In this document: positions 53,704 through 64,000 of the stretch, in pieces
Position numbering within the stretch: position 1 is the first letter of the stretch
Layout of the letters: each line of letters begins with the position of its first letter
Assembly: GCA_948146395.1 (NCBI GenBank)
Contig: OX411551.1
Span: 44,302,796-44,366,795, forward strand
DNA length: 64,000 nt
Reading direction: 5' to 3'
From: Fragum whitleyi
Taxonomy: Eukaryota > Mollusca > Bivalvia > Cardiida > Cardiidae
The notes under the pieces: model-generated
What the model saw: the letters and a program-made list of their open reading frames with translations, nothing else
What the model was told of the DNA's origin: nothing
Databases searched by the model: none
Program-made: the position numbers and the translations under genes

Positions 53704-56700
53704 CTATGAAATAAATAGAGGATATTGAATGAGTGGTCATGGAATACTGAATTTATTAAACAAGATATCTATAAACAGATATAAACTAGGCAGCGCCGAG
53801 TTTTTATCTGTTTTAGATGTCGAGTTTTATAAATTCTGTATTTTATTAGCACAAATTTTATATTCTAGTTATAATGTGACCAAATCGCGAAAATTCTTGA
53901 AATACAACATTTCGTTTTTTCGCAAAACTTATGACCTTGACTATTGACCTTGAACTTGGTTCCAACAGAAAGTGCTTGTCCTAGGCAATCATCATGTGAA
54001 ATATGAAGGCCCTATCATTTACCATGTCAAAGTTTTCACCTTTTTTTCCAATAAATTTGACCTTGAAAAATGACCTTGACCATGACTGATGACCTTGAAC
54101 TTGGTACCAACAGAAAGTGCTTGTCCAAGGCAATCATCATGTGAAATATGAAGGCCGTATCAGTTACCATCAAAAGTTATCACAAAATGTCAAGTTTTTC
54201 GCACGACGACAATGACGACAACACCAAGGCTATAACAATACCTCGGGTTTTCTCCGAAAACAGCCAAGCTAAAAATTCTTGGACATAACTTTGAAATTTA
54301 CCCATAAATATAGGAATTATTGTACAGACAAAAATTACATGAAGAGTTTGATAAATTCAGTTATCAAAGAGCTCAAATTTGATATTCTATTTATAGTATG
54401 ACCTGGTCTTTTGAGTCATTCGAGGAAATTACAGAAATTTATCGATTCAAGTTATTGTGCAAAACATGTAACACAATTTGCAAAAATGCATTACATCATT
54501 TTCACTTTGAAAATAAAATGTTGCTATGTGTTCTAACCTCATTTGCAGACTTAGGGCCTAATTTCAAGACTTTCCTCCAGCTTTCCTCGACTCGAACTGC
54601 TCAAAATAATTGCCTTTAATTGGTGCGTGCAGCGCATTCAATAAAGTGAGGGTTTCTCGAGGAAGAGCAATCAGTCCTTCAACGTCACTCAATCACGCGT
54701 TTTAGAATACCACTCAAATATATAGTAGTATCAACGGCTACAAAAATGGTCGATTTGCTCAAGAAAAGAATTATTTGTAGGAAAAATAACATATATATAT
54801 TCTCCGACTCCTGTTTCGGGATAGAACACATCAAATTAAGAATTTGACAGATTTTCACCTTATTTTGACCTGTGGACAAACAGCTTAGAAGGCTTACAAA
54901 GGCGAAGATTCCCCTAATCAGAACTGCTGCAGATGCTGGTCTCTTTTTTACCTACAGTGTTCTTTTAGCATGGCGAATAACACACAGTCTCTAAGTCACG
55001 GATAAGAAAAATCGTATGCAAAGTATGTGTAGCGATTGCTTCCGTAGGAATAGTAGCCTGTTGTTTTAGCGGAACCGCGGTGAACAATAGTTTAGCGGCA
55101 ATTCCGAGATATAGACTACATACGGTCACTGCGTTCAAGATGAAAACATTCGCCGAACGTCACTACCGTTCCTATGTACAAAGTGTCCAACAATAGTTAA
55201 GCATATGCAAACGTTCAATTGCATCCTGAACACAGACACTCGGTTTTACTTACGGCCATTATAGACAATTTTGCATTGCTTCTTAACGAGAACCTTCCAT
55301 AAATCGACCCCAATCACTGCACATAAAGGTAAATTTAGCCAAGATCGCTTGTGTGTTGTCTCATTTGACTTGAACTCGATGACATTTCCATCTAGCCTCT
55401 GCACAACCATTTATTATTTTGCAATATTTCTAATCTATGTAATTTCATGTAATAGCCTACATGTTATTGCGTGTTTTGTGCATTCTTCTTGAGGTGGACA
55501 GAATGTCGAGTTATATAGAAACATGCATTTCACAATGTCTTTCCATTTGGGCATTTTTCAGATACCAATTCAATATCCACATTTAAAACTATCTCGGAAG
55601 GAAGATATATAGTTTTCACAAGTTTGACTGGGATTTGGTTACTGATGTACCAAGTTTATAGCGTATAAAAATAGCACAGGCAAATATTTCAACCTTCCAT
55701 TTTGAGTAGACAGCGGTTTTGGGAAAAAAACACAAAAACAACTGTATTATGAGCTGGTTTCGCGTTGATTTAGCAAGATGTCCTTATAATGATTTGCACA
55801 GTTATTATTATTTTTATTAATTCATTTGGATCCTATCCCTCATACAAATGACCACTATTGAAAACCGTTTGTATTTAGATTATCGTTTAACAGACATATT
55901 TTTCAATTAAAACTTTTTTTATGTTTTTTTTACAATTCTATAGTACCGAATGCTTTGACTCGAATCAAATATGTTCCACAACAGTACTTTCGATACTTTG
56001 ATTGACATAAAAATGCGGTAAATATCTAGAGTCACGTGCCTTTCATGGATGAAGAGATTCTCATTTGTCCCTCGAAAGAGTGGAGGGCGGTTGACGACTC
56101 GGAATACAAATTAGTCACTCAAGGGAACCTAACTGGAGGACTCCTCGAGAGTTCCTTAAGGCTTCCTTTTTCGAATATGAGTCAAGGTCGAGTGGAGGAA
56201 TCGTTTTGAAATTGAGCCCTTATTCCATTAGTGTAATAACACCAGTATAATTCACTCCCATGACATAGGCAATATTACAATGTCTTTTAAACACTGGGAT
56301 GCAAATTTGTAGTAACTGTTCAAAATCTTTTTTGTCTGTCATTATTCAAATTTCCACTACCAACAATACTTACTTGTTATGTAAGATAGGAACATTATCT
56401 TCCACAACTTCTGTTTCTTCATCAGACCCTTTGTCGTAAAGACTTGCAATTGCAGACACTAGAAATATAAGCGATGATAACATGATTGATTGACAATAAA
56501 TGGATAGCAGCTGTTGGTATCAAAAATTCAAAAACAGAAGTTTCCAATACACAATCAGTTCTTCAGGCCTATACTTTCTGTAAAACTGAAAAGAGTCCAT
56601 GACGAAAAATTTCGTGTTCTAAGCATTTGACTTTGACATCTCATGGATAAAAGTTTTACAATGTATTCAGGCTTCCTAGCAGAAACCCATTAAATTAAAA

Positions 56701-59700
56701 GCTTTTGTAAAATCTTAATTAAGTCAAAATAAGGGCTCATTTAATGATAGTAGGAAAAAAATTAAAAAAAGTTAATGAAAAAAACTCCAATCTTTCTCTT
56801 GATAAGCTACTATCAGACTTAAATGGAATGATCAACAGCATCATGTTTTTTTAAGTATTTGTATCTCTCCACTTCTTACTTACAGAAAAAATCTATGGCT
56901 TGGCACAAAACAGTTGTAACTGCCTATATGTTTCTAGGCAGTTACACCTGTTTCAAGCTGAGCCATTGAAATGGGCAATTAGAGAGACTAAGAGAATAGT
57001 TTAGTTGGTTTAATGCTTACTGAAGATAATTGATAACTTAAATTTAAAAGTTTTCACAAAAAAAATTAAACACTTGAAAAGGTTCTCAAGCAAAAAACTT
57101 TTTGAACTTTTTTGAATGGAAGCTCAACCACTATGCTATGACAGTGGCTCTGTGTAAAGGCACTAGCAATGATATAGTTTGCAGGGTTTTAAGGGATGCA
57201 GGTTTTGCAATCTGAAACCCACAAATATACTGTTAACCTAGAAAAGATCACGTCTACAAAAGTTTGCATTTTTGTTATATCAGGCTTTTTCACGGTGATT
57301 TAATTTCCTGTGAATGCTGGAAAGATAACACGCTATGGAAAATGTGCATATGTAGGCCTACTTAATATATGTTCATATGGCAAAGGTTTGTCCACAGCAA
57401 GAGGGCCAAAGTGGCCCTAAATCGCTCACCAGAATGAACTGTCTAAAATTTTACAAAGTAGGTTAAGAAAGAGAATGATGAACGAATGTCACTAAGCTAA
57501 ACAATGCTGTTGCTTCTATACAACTTGAGAATCCCTTTTTTACATTTTTTAGGATGACTTACAAGGTTTTTCTATAATTTGACTCCATGACCTAGTTTTT
57601 GACCCCAGTTCACCTATTTTCAAACTCATCAAAAATTGCATCGATTCAATCATTCTGACCAAATTTCAGGTTATTCAGGCAAAATCTGTGGTCTCTAGAG
57701 TGCATACAAGGATTTTCTAAGATTTGACTGTGTGGCCTAGTTTTTGACCAAACCAGTCTGAGATTTGATCAAGACAATCATTCTGACCAAATTTCAGGTT
57801 GATCAGGCAAAAAATTTAGCCTCTAGAGTGCATACAAGGTTTTTCTAAGATTTGACCCTGTGACCTAGTCTTTGACCCCAGTTGACCCAATTTGAAACTC
57901 ATATGAGATTTTATCTAGACAATCATTCTGACCATATTTCAGGTTGATAGGGCATAAAATGTGGCCTCTAGTGAGCATACAAGGTTTTTCTAAGATTTGA
58001 CCCTGTAACCTAGTTTTTGACCCCAGTTGACCCAAATTAGAAATTGTCTGAGATTTCATCTAGACAATCATTCTGACCACATTTCAGGTTGATAGGGCAA
58101 AAAATGTGGCCTCTAGTGTGCATACAAGGTTTTTCTAAGATTTGACCCCGTGACCTAGTCTTTGACCCCAGTTGACCCAATTTGAAACTCATCTGAGATT
58201 TTATCAAGACAATCATTCTGACCAAATTTCAGGTTAATCAGGCAAAAAATGTGGCCTCTAGAGTGCAAACAAGGCAAATGTTGACTAACCACAATAGCTC
58301 ACCTTCGTGCCTAGGTGAGCTAAGAACAATCTTATTTCTAGCTGATGGAAGCTTAAGTTACGATCTTATTGTTGCCAACCAACAGTTGTATACAATCAAT
58401 GGATTTCAATAAAAGTATTGATCAAGTTCACACATAATGCTTATATATTTCATCAGTTTGTGACCATTGTCTTACAAAATTTACACCTTTTGCATATGTT
58501 ATCACCGAAAAATTCAAGTAATAAAACAGTTTCTTATCATTGTAGATCACGGACCCTAAATGTATTTTAAAATTAACGGCCAAGAAACTAATTTATATAG
58601 ATTGAAAATCATAACATTTGAGAAAAATCTTAATCTATTTATCACAAATAATCTTACTTATTTAGTGACTTATATTGCTCGGGTCGACTAAAATGGAACA
58701 GGTTATATCAGTGACATTGGATCCTTTTCGGTGTTTGTATTATATTATTTGACTGTATCTAAGTCTGTCAGTGGTCATAAAAAATAATTTTAGACGTATA
58801 TTTTAAAACTTTCCCCCTGTTTCCTACAACTTGCAAATGCAATTAAAGTTTGCGTTTTAATAGTGTGTGGGCTATTCACGGCGTTTAAAGTTCACGTTTT
58901 CATCCATAACGCCAACTTAAATCACGCGAAATCATTTCTAGGTTTACAGTATATAGCCAGGACCCTCAAATCATCTAATTAGATTTGAGAAAAGAATTGA
59001 AGACAAATTTTAACATTCTTCAATTCTTACCAGAAGTTAAGACCAAAATATTGACATATTCCCAATACTTTCTTTATTTTTGATGAAGAAAAAGCTCTGA
59101 ATTCACATGAAAACAAGATTATTGCTTAAAACAATTGGTCTCAATTAAAGCAGGGACTCCAAAACTTAAAACAAGAGGACCATGATGGTCCTATATTGCT
59201 CACCTGAGTAAGTCAACTCAGAACTTGTCAACCATGTGATGAATACCAGAGATTGTTTGATGTACATTTAGGGTTGATTTAAAAGAAACAGACTTTAATT
59301 TCATCCTACTTCAATTTGATTTTTTTTAATTTTCACATACATTGTATTTTCAACTTTTCTCTTACAATAACAACCAAAATTATTGATAGAACTTTAAATT
59401 AATTTCCTTTAAAATTCTTTTAACATCTTTAGTAGACCTACACCTTCAGAACATCCTTGCTAAGTTTAAAATTGATTGGCCTTATGGTTTAGATTTTTTC
59501 TAAGACTTTTGGCCATTTTTGGTTATTTTTCAGACATTCGGTTACTATGGAAACCCCTTTTGAAGAGCTTCAACAAAGAAACAACACTGTCAGGTTTCAG
59601 CTAGATTGGCCTAGTGGTTTAGGAGTAGAATAAATTTTTTTCTAAGATTTTTGGCAATTTCAGCCATTTTTCAGACTTTTGGTTACCATGGAAACAAGAG

Positions 59701-61308
59701 TTTTTGATGAAATGAAAATCTTTCAACAACTTTTAAAGAGCTTTACCCAAGGACTATCCCTGCAAAGTTAGAGCTTGATTGTCCCAGTCGTTTGGGAGGA
59801 CAAGAACTTTTTTCTTATATTTCAGCCATTTTCTGCCATTTCTAGACTTTCTGTGACCATGGAAACAAGATTTTTTATGAAATTGGATTCTTTTAACAAC
59901 ATTTAAAGAGCTTAACCCAAGAAACATACATGCCAAGTTTTAACTTGATCGTCCTAGTGTTTTGGAAGGAGATGAATTTTTTGAAGATTATTAGCCATTT
60001 TAGGCCATTTTTCAGAATTTCTGTTACCACGGAAGCCAGAGTTTTTGATAAAATTTAAATTCTTTTCACAAATTTTGAAGAACCCCACCCAAGGAACATA
60101 CATGCAAAGTTTCAGCCTGATAGGCCTTGTGGTTTGGGAGAAGAAGAATTTTTTATAATATTTTTTGCCGTTTTTGGCCATTTTTCAGGCTTTCTGTTAC
60201 CATTGAAACCAAAGTTTTTGATGAAATTATATTCTTCTAACAACGTTTAAAGAGCCTCACCCAAGGAACATACATGCCAAGTTTCAGCTTGATTAGCAGG
60301 ATGGTTTGGGAGGAGAAGAATTTTTTCTAATATTTATAGTCATTTTTGGCCATTTTCAGACTTTATGTAACCACGGAAACCAGAGTTTTTGATGAAATTA
60401 AATTCTTTTAACAACATTTTAAGAGCTTCACCAAAGAAAAATCCCTGCCAAATTTCAACTTGAATGGTCTTGTGGTTTTGGAGAAGACTTTTTTCATAAG
60501 ATTTTTGTCAATTTTGGGTCTTTATGTAACCATGGCAACTAGAGTTTTTGATAAAATTAAATTCTTTTAACAACTTTTAAAGAACTTCACCCAAGGAACA
60601 TTCCTGCCAAGTTTCAGCTTGATTGACCCAGTGCTATAGGAGGAGAAGATATTTAAAGAAATTTTTGACGGACGGACAGACAGACAGACGGACGGACAAA
60701 GGACAGTGAGTGATCATGATAGCTCACTTTGTGCTCAGGTGAGCTAAAAAGGACCCAAAGATCCCAATGATTTGGGCCCCTTTTTGTTGAAACTGCACTT
60801 AAACCCTGGTAATTGGATGCAGAGGTCCAGGTAAGAGTGGGTAAAGTCAGTCTAAAATGTTTATTTCCAAATGAAATGCTATGTTGTGGTAACTCATTTA
60901 AACCATCTCAATGAGATGTTTCAAGTACCAACAACATAGGGTTTTAAGTTACAAATAATGAAATATTACATTTGAAAACCAAAATATCCCCCCCTTTATC
61001 TGTAACTCTAGGGATGTCAAAATAATTTGTGTTCAGCTAAAATCTCGTGACTACAGCTTTTTAAAGCTTTAGTTACAAGATTTTGGTAGAAAATCGACGA
61101 ATTGTACCTTGTTTAGTCTGACTCTTTGGTTTTCTACCCTTCCTTTTCTTCTCTTTCTCCACTGTTGGTTTATCTGTCAGTTCAACCTTAACTACCTTCG
61201 CTTTTTCTTTCTTTTTTTCCTTAGGTTGAACCTTTGCTACCTCCTCATCTGAAGATTCTTCGTTTCCATCGTTCTCGATGAAGCTTCTGTCAAAATGGAT
61301 CCCTTCCT
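52962..61308 (-). CDS. Unidentified low-complexity, probably nuclear protein: last three exons
   Basis: Exons 61108-61308, 56374-56458 and 52962-53703 join in frame (exits in phase 1, then phase 2; GT-AG borders) to give about 342 codons ending in TAA. The first exon is rich in Lys/Glu with an acidic patch (ESSDEEVAKV) and basic runs (KEKKKEKAKVVK, EKEKKRKGRKPKSQTK). RKGRKPK resembles an AT-hook or nuclear localisation signal. The second exon has an acidic SDEETEVVEDN. The third is rich in Ser/Asn/Thr, starts DDVDWEPPPNI and ends with a compact hydrophobic segment, QYVLVTVVPEGSEETVIHIY. I do not recognise the family. The composition suggests the C-terminus of a transcription or chromatin factor. 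No upstream exon was found between 61309 and 64000, so the start lies beyond the window. Confidence 0.8.
53930..54275 (-). mobile_element. Element end with TTGACCTTGAACTTGG repeats
   Basis: Two diverged units of about 110-120 bp (CCAACAGAAAGTGCTTGTCC, CAATCATCATGTGAAATATG). They are followed by a GACGACAATGACGACAACAC tract and the end CTCCGAAAACAGCCAAGCTA. Similar ends lie near 17845 and 26205. It lies in gene 3's last intron. Confidence 0.65.
54554..56219. mobile_element. PIF/Harbinger-like element with TTA TSD
   Basis: 1,666 bp with imperfect terminal inverted repeats, GGGCCTAATTTCAAGACTTT at the left and GTTTTGAAATTGAGCCC at the right. They are flanked by TTA at 54551-54553 and 56220-56222. 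GG-starting ends with a 3 bp TWA duplication are typical of PIF/Harbinger. No transposase frame was seen, so it is non-autonomous. It sits in the last intron of gene 3. Confidence 0.8.
56374..56458 (-). CDS. Gene 3 exon n-1
   Basis: Acceptor ATATTTCTAG, donor GTAAGT. 85 nt encoding VSAIASLYDKGSDEETEVVE, then DNVPILHN. Its phases fit both neighbours exactly. Confidence 0.8.
56895..56966. repeat. Hairpin element, GTTGTAACTGCC family
   Basis: ATGGCTTGGCACAAAACAGT pairs with the ACCTGTTTCAAGCTGAGCCA arm. Confidence 0.85.
57400..58322 (+). mobile_element. Pearl/Helitron-like element, 145 bp core
   Basis: Head AGAGGGCCAAAGTGGCCCTA leads to AATCGCTCACC. About five core units carry TTTGACCCCAGTTGACCC. 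The tail AGCTCACCTTCGTGCCTAGG, then TGAGCT, has lost part of the central palindrome and the microsatellite. Confidence 0.82.
58323..59160. other. Intronic or intergenic stretch without recognised content
   Basis: AT-rich. A GAAGAATTG hairpin (58990-59030, AGAATTGAAGACAAATTTTA with CATTCTTCAATTCT) is the only structure seen. It lies within an intron of gene 3. Confidence 0.45.
59174..60745 (+). mobile_element. Pearl/Helitron-like element (AGAGGACC head, 130-150 bp core)
   Basis: Head AGAGGACCATGATGGTCCTA, then TATTGCTCACC. Core units carry GGTTACCATGGAAACAAGAG, TTTTTGATGAAAT, AAAGAGCTTCACCCAAGGAA and CATACATGCCAAGTTTCAGC. A GACGGACGGACAGACAGACA microsatellite and the tail AGCTCACTTTGTGCTCAGGT, then GAGCT, close it. 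Confidence 0.82.
60822..61012. repeat. Hairpin repeat, TTGTGGTAACTCATTTAAA family
   Basis: TGCTATGTTGTGGTAACTCA pairs with AGTACCAACAACATAGGGTT. Flanks GGTAAAGTCAGTCTAAAATG and CCTTTATCTGTAACTCTAGG match those of 19184-19488. Confidence 0.75.
61036..61088. repeat. Hairpin beside gene 3 exon
   Basis: TAAAATCTCGTGACTACAGC pairs with GCTTTAGTTACAAGATTTTG. Related to 6438-6490. Confidence 0.75.
61108..61308 (-). CDS. Gene 3 exon n-2 (charged region)
   Basis: Acceptor TCAATCAACAG, donor GTACAA. Encodes EEGIHFDRSFIENDGNEESS and the Lys-rich stretch to KSQTKQ, leaving one base for the next exon. A hairpin (61036-61088) lies 18 bp from the donor. Confidence 0.78.
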
Positions 61309-61752
61309 CTGTTGATTGAAAGAAACTATGAAACATGTTGCTATAACATAGCATTCTTTTCATTAGCCAAAATTTTCAGTTTCAAGCCAATTTACATTAC
61401 AGAGACATTATCAGACATAAGATCTGTCATAATATATTTTTAGAAAAGCTACTCTCAAGGTAGTGGATCCATAATAGTTCCTCAACATTTCAGAACTAAT
61501 GATCTTTCACAATGTAGACCAAGGTTTCCTAATGATTTTCATTAGGAAACCACGTTTAACACTGTTAAAGTTCATTTCTTCCAAAACAGTGCAGAACTAT
61601 TACGCGTCCACTACCTTGATCAAGTCTAGAACACAAATAGTATTCATCCAGCCTTGGTTACATCTCTGTATCCAGTTTTACAATAACATTTTTTCTCAGA
61701 CTTCACCTCACTACCACTCATACCACTTAGGTTTAATGATATCTAATGATTG

Positions 61753-62027
61753 GTTGATTGATTGAGTGAAGTTTTACGCCGCTTTTAACATTTTTCAGTT
61801 CTATCCCATAGGCTGGAGCACCTAACAATGGTTTCCTGGTATTTCTCTCACCAATACAACCACCACATCCTTTCCTAGCCTCCAGCTGCTATCTCATATA
61901 GGTCTACGATTATCAACCCATTAGTGAGAGGCAAATAGTCTTAAAGAAAGAGTGCCCCCGTTGGTGATTGAACCAGGACCTCTAGAATGACAGTATGACG
62001 CACTACCAACTGCACTATGACGGCCAC
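61753..62027 (-). mobile_element. tRNA-derived SINE
   Basis: Minus-strand head CATAGTGCAGTTGGTAGTGC and B-box-like GGTTCAATCAC. The body includes CAGCTGGAGGCTAGGAAAGG and the tail is near TAAAACTTCACTCAATC. Nearly full length. Confidence 0.85.
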
Positions 62028-62133
62028 GACGAAATGATTGGTATAGAGACTTTCAATTATACTCAGAGCTACAGATAGAGGGGGTATTTTAATTTTCAAA
62101 TTTATAATATTTCATTATTTCTAAAAGAAATCC

Positions 62134-62345
62134 CATGTTGTTTTTTACTCAATTGAAATGTCTCATCGAGACAAATCAAATTAGTACCCGTAACATAGGG
62201 CTTCTAATATTACAATATTTCATTATTTCTAAAAGAAACCCTATATTGTGGGTACTCATTTGGATTGTCTTAAGTTGTGGGTACTCAATTGAAATGTCTC
62301 ATCGAGACAATTCAAATGAGTACCCACAACATAGGGTTTCTTTTA
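62134..62345. repeat. Two hairpins, CCCATGTTG/CAACATAGG family
   Basis: The second (about 62245-62343) is the cleanest: AGAAACCCTATATTGTGGGT pairs with ACCCACAACATAGGGTTTCT. It contains a duplicated TGTGGGTACTCA segment in its left arm. Confidence 0.78.
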
Positions 62346-62349
62346 GAAA

Positions 62350-63713
62350 CAAGAGCCATGTCGGACATGGCCTTCCCCCACCGAGAAAGCTTGATAGTAA
62401 ACTGAAGCGTAATAGATTAAGGTATCAACTATATGAAATTAAGCACCTACAAAATCTAAGTCTTTAAAATAACAAAGGGCAATAACTCCAAAATTATGCA
62501 AGCCAGAGTTAAAGTTCTTGTGCACTGCACTCCTCTTCCATGAGATCTATCCACCAATAAGGTTTCAAGTTGATAGCTTAAATACTTTAGGAGATATGCT
62601 CCAGACAAAATCTAAGTCTTAAAAATAACAAAGGGCAATAACTCCAAAATTATACAAGCCAGAGTTATAGTTCTTGTGCACTGCTCTTCTCTTCCATGAG
62701 ATCTATCCACCCATAAAGTTTCAAGTTGATAGCTTTAATACTTTAGGAGATATGCTCATTCTGACCAAATTTCAGGTTGATCGGGCAAAAAATGTAGCCT
62801 CTAGAGTGCATACAAGGATTTTCTAAGATTTGACCCTGTGACCTAGTCTTTGACCCCAGTTGACCCAATTTGAAACTCATCTGAGATTTTATCTAGACAA
62901 TCATTCTGACCATATTTCAGGTTGATAAGGCATAAAATGTGGCCTCTAGTAAGCATACAAGGTTTTTCTAAGATTTGACCCTGTAACCTAGTTTTGACCC
63001 CAGTTGACCCAAATAAGAAATTGTCAGAGATTTCATCTAGACAATCATTCTTATCACATTTCAGGTTGATAGGGCAAAAAATGCTCCACCCATAAAGTTT
63101 CATGTTGATAGCTTTAATACTTTAGGAGATATGCTCCGGACAAAATCTAAGTCTTTAAAATAACAAAGGGCAATAACTCCAAAATTATGCAAGCAAGTGT
63201 TGTAGTTCTTGTGCACTACACTTGTCCTCCATAAGATCTATCCACCAATAAAGTTTCTAGTTGATAGCTATTATACTTAAGGAGATATGCTGCGGACAAA
63301 ATCTAAGTCTTTAAAATAACAAAGGGCAATAACTCCAAATTATGCAAGCAAGAGTTGTAGTTCTTGTGCACTGCACCTCTCCTCCATGAGATCTATCCAC
63401 CCATAAAGTTTCAAGTTGATAGCTATTATAATTTTTGAGATATGCTCAAGACAAAATCTAAGTCCTTAAAATAACAAAGGGCAATAACTCCAAAATTGTG
63501 CAAGCACGAGTTGTAGTTCTGTGCACTGCACTTCTCCTCCATGAGATCTATCTACCTATAAAGTTTCAAGTTGATAGCTATTATACTTTAGGTGATATGC
63601 TCCGGACAAGTTTAGTGACGGAACCTCGGAAGGACGGAATGACAGAATGACGGAATGACAGAATGACGGACAGAGAGCATTACTATATCCCCTCGCCGAA
63701 AACGGCGGGGGAT
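62350..63713 (+). mobile_element. AAGAGCCATG-family element with a pearl-type fragment inside
   Basis: Head AACAAGAGCCATGTCGGACA. Roughly 140-160 bp units carry AACAAAGGGCAATAACTCCA and TTTAGGAGATATGCTC. A GACGGAATGACAGAATGACG microsatellite is followed by the tail hairpin CCCCTCGCCGAAAACGGCGG. At 62756-63083 the units are replaced by pearl-type sequence (CATTCTGACCAAATTTCAGG), also seen at 57600-58260. This is a sequence exchange between two element families. Confidence 0.8.
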
Positions 63714-64000
63714 AATAAAGATTTAAGATTTGCTTTACCACATCTTATCCGGATCCCTAATACTTTGTAACTTCTCAGTCCTTTTATTTAGACCAGGATA
63801 TAATTCACATACAAGGCTTTAATTTACTCATATCATTTTGATTATTGAAAACAGTTGACTCTCATCTTGACCTTTACTTTGAAGTTTACCAGTTAATCAG
63901 ACTAGTAATAATTAAAAGCAGGCTTTCAGTAGTGTCATACTCCTAACTAATTAAGGAAGTAGACCTGTAATAGATCTGCAAGGTTTCAGAAGTAATGAAC
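63714..64000. other. Right edge without recognised content
   Basis: AT-rich sequence; nothing supported. Confidence 0.4.

Overview
The window looks like nuclear DNA of a bivalve mollusc. It is AT-rich, its genes have short exons separated by multi-kilobase introns, and almost all non-coding sequence is layered mobile elements. The bivalve assignment rests mainly on elements that have a hairpin head, a core of 130-165 bp tandem repeats, a GGAC-type microsatellite and a palindromic tail. That is the architecture described for bivalve pearl and non-autonomous Helitron-like elements. The species cannot be named from sequence alone.

Three host genes are supported. (1) A cathepsin D-type lysosomal aspartic protease (CTSD) lies on the minus strand from 31699 down to 548. 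Exons 1-8 join in frame to give 335 codons, then one of two complete terminal exons follows: 9a (8552-8821, 424 aa protein) or 9b (548-709, 388 aa protein). A TATA box and E-box/M-box-like sites lie just upstream of exon 1. (2) An intact, intronless SLY1/SCFD1 gene (Sec1/Munc18 family, ER-Golgi SNARE regulator) lies on the plus strand at 37252-39150. A UPRE-like TGACGTGG site sits 22 bp before its ATG. (3) The last three exons of an unidentified, probably nuclear protein lie on the minus strand at 61308-52962. Its 5' part lies beyond the right edge of the window.

Layout: 1-31.7 kb is CTSD with element-filled introns. 32.0-34.8 kb is a TTAA-bounded element carrying a decayed non-LTR retrotransposon fragment. 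37.2-39.3 kb is SCFD1. 39.8-50.6 kb is repeats, including a 3.7 kb inverted composite. 51.4-61.3 kb is gene 3 and its partial tandem copies. 61.3-64 kb is repeats.

The most unusual feature is a pattern shared by two unrelated genes. CTSD exon 4 is followed in its intron by four broken partial copies, most of them interleaved with a roughly 65 bp hairpin element. The terminal exon of gene 3 is followed by two partial copies of its 3' end, in roughly 620-680 bp units that also carry a hairpin element. Several DNA-transposon families can be bounded by terminal repeats and target-site duplications: a 10 bp-TSD MULE-like family (two copies), TTAA piggyBac-like MITEs (three copies), a TTA-flanked PIF/Harbinger-like element, two hAT-like elements and a 2.77 kb Kolobok-like element.
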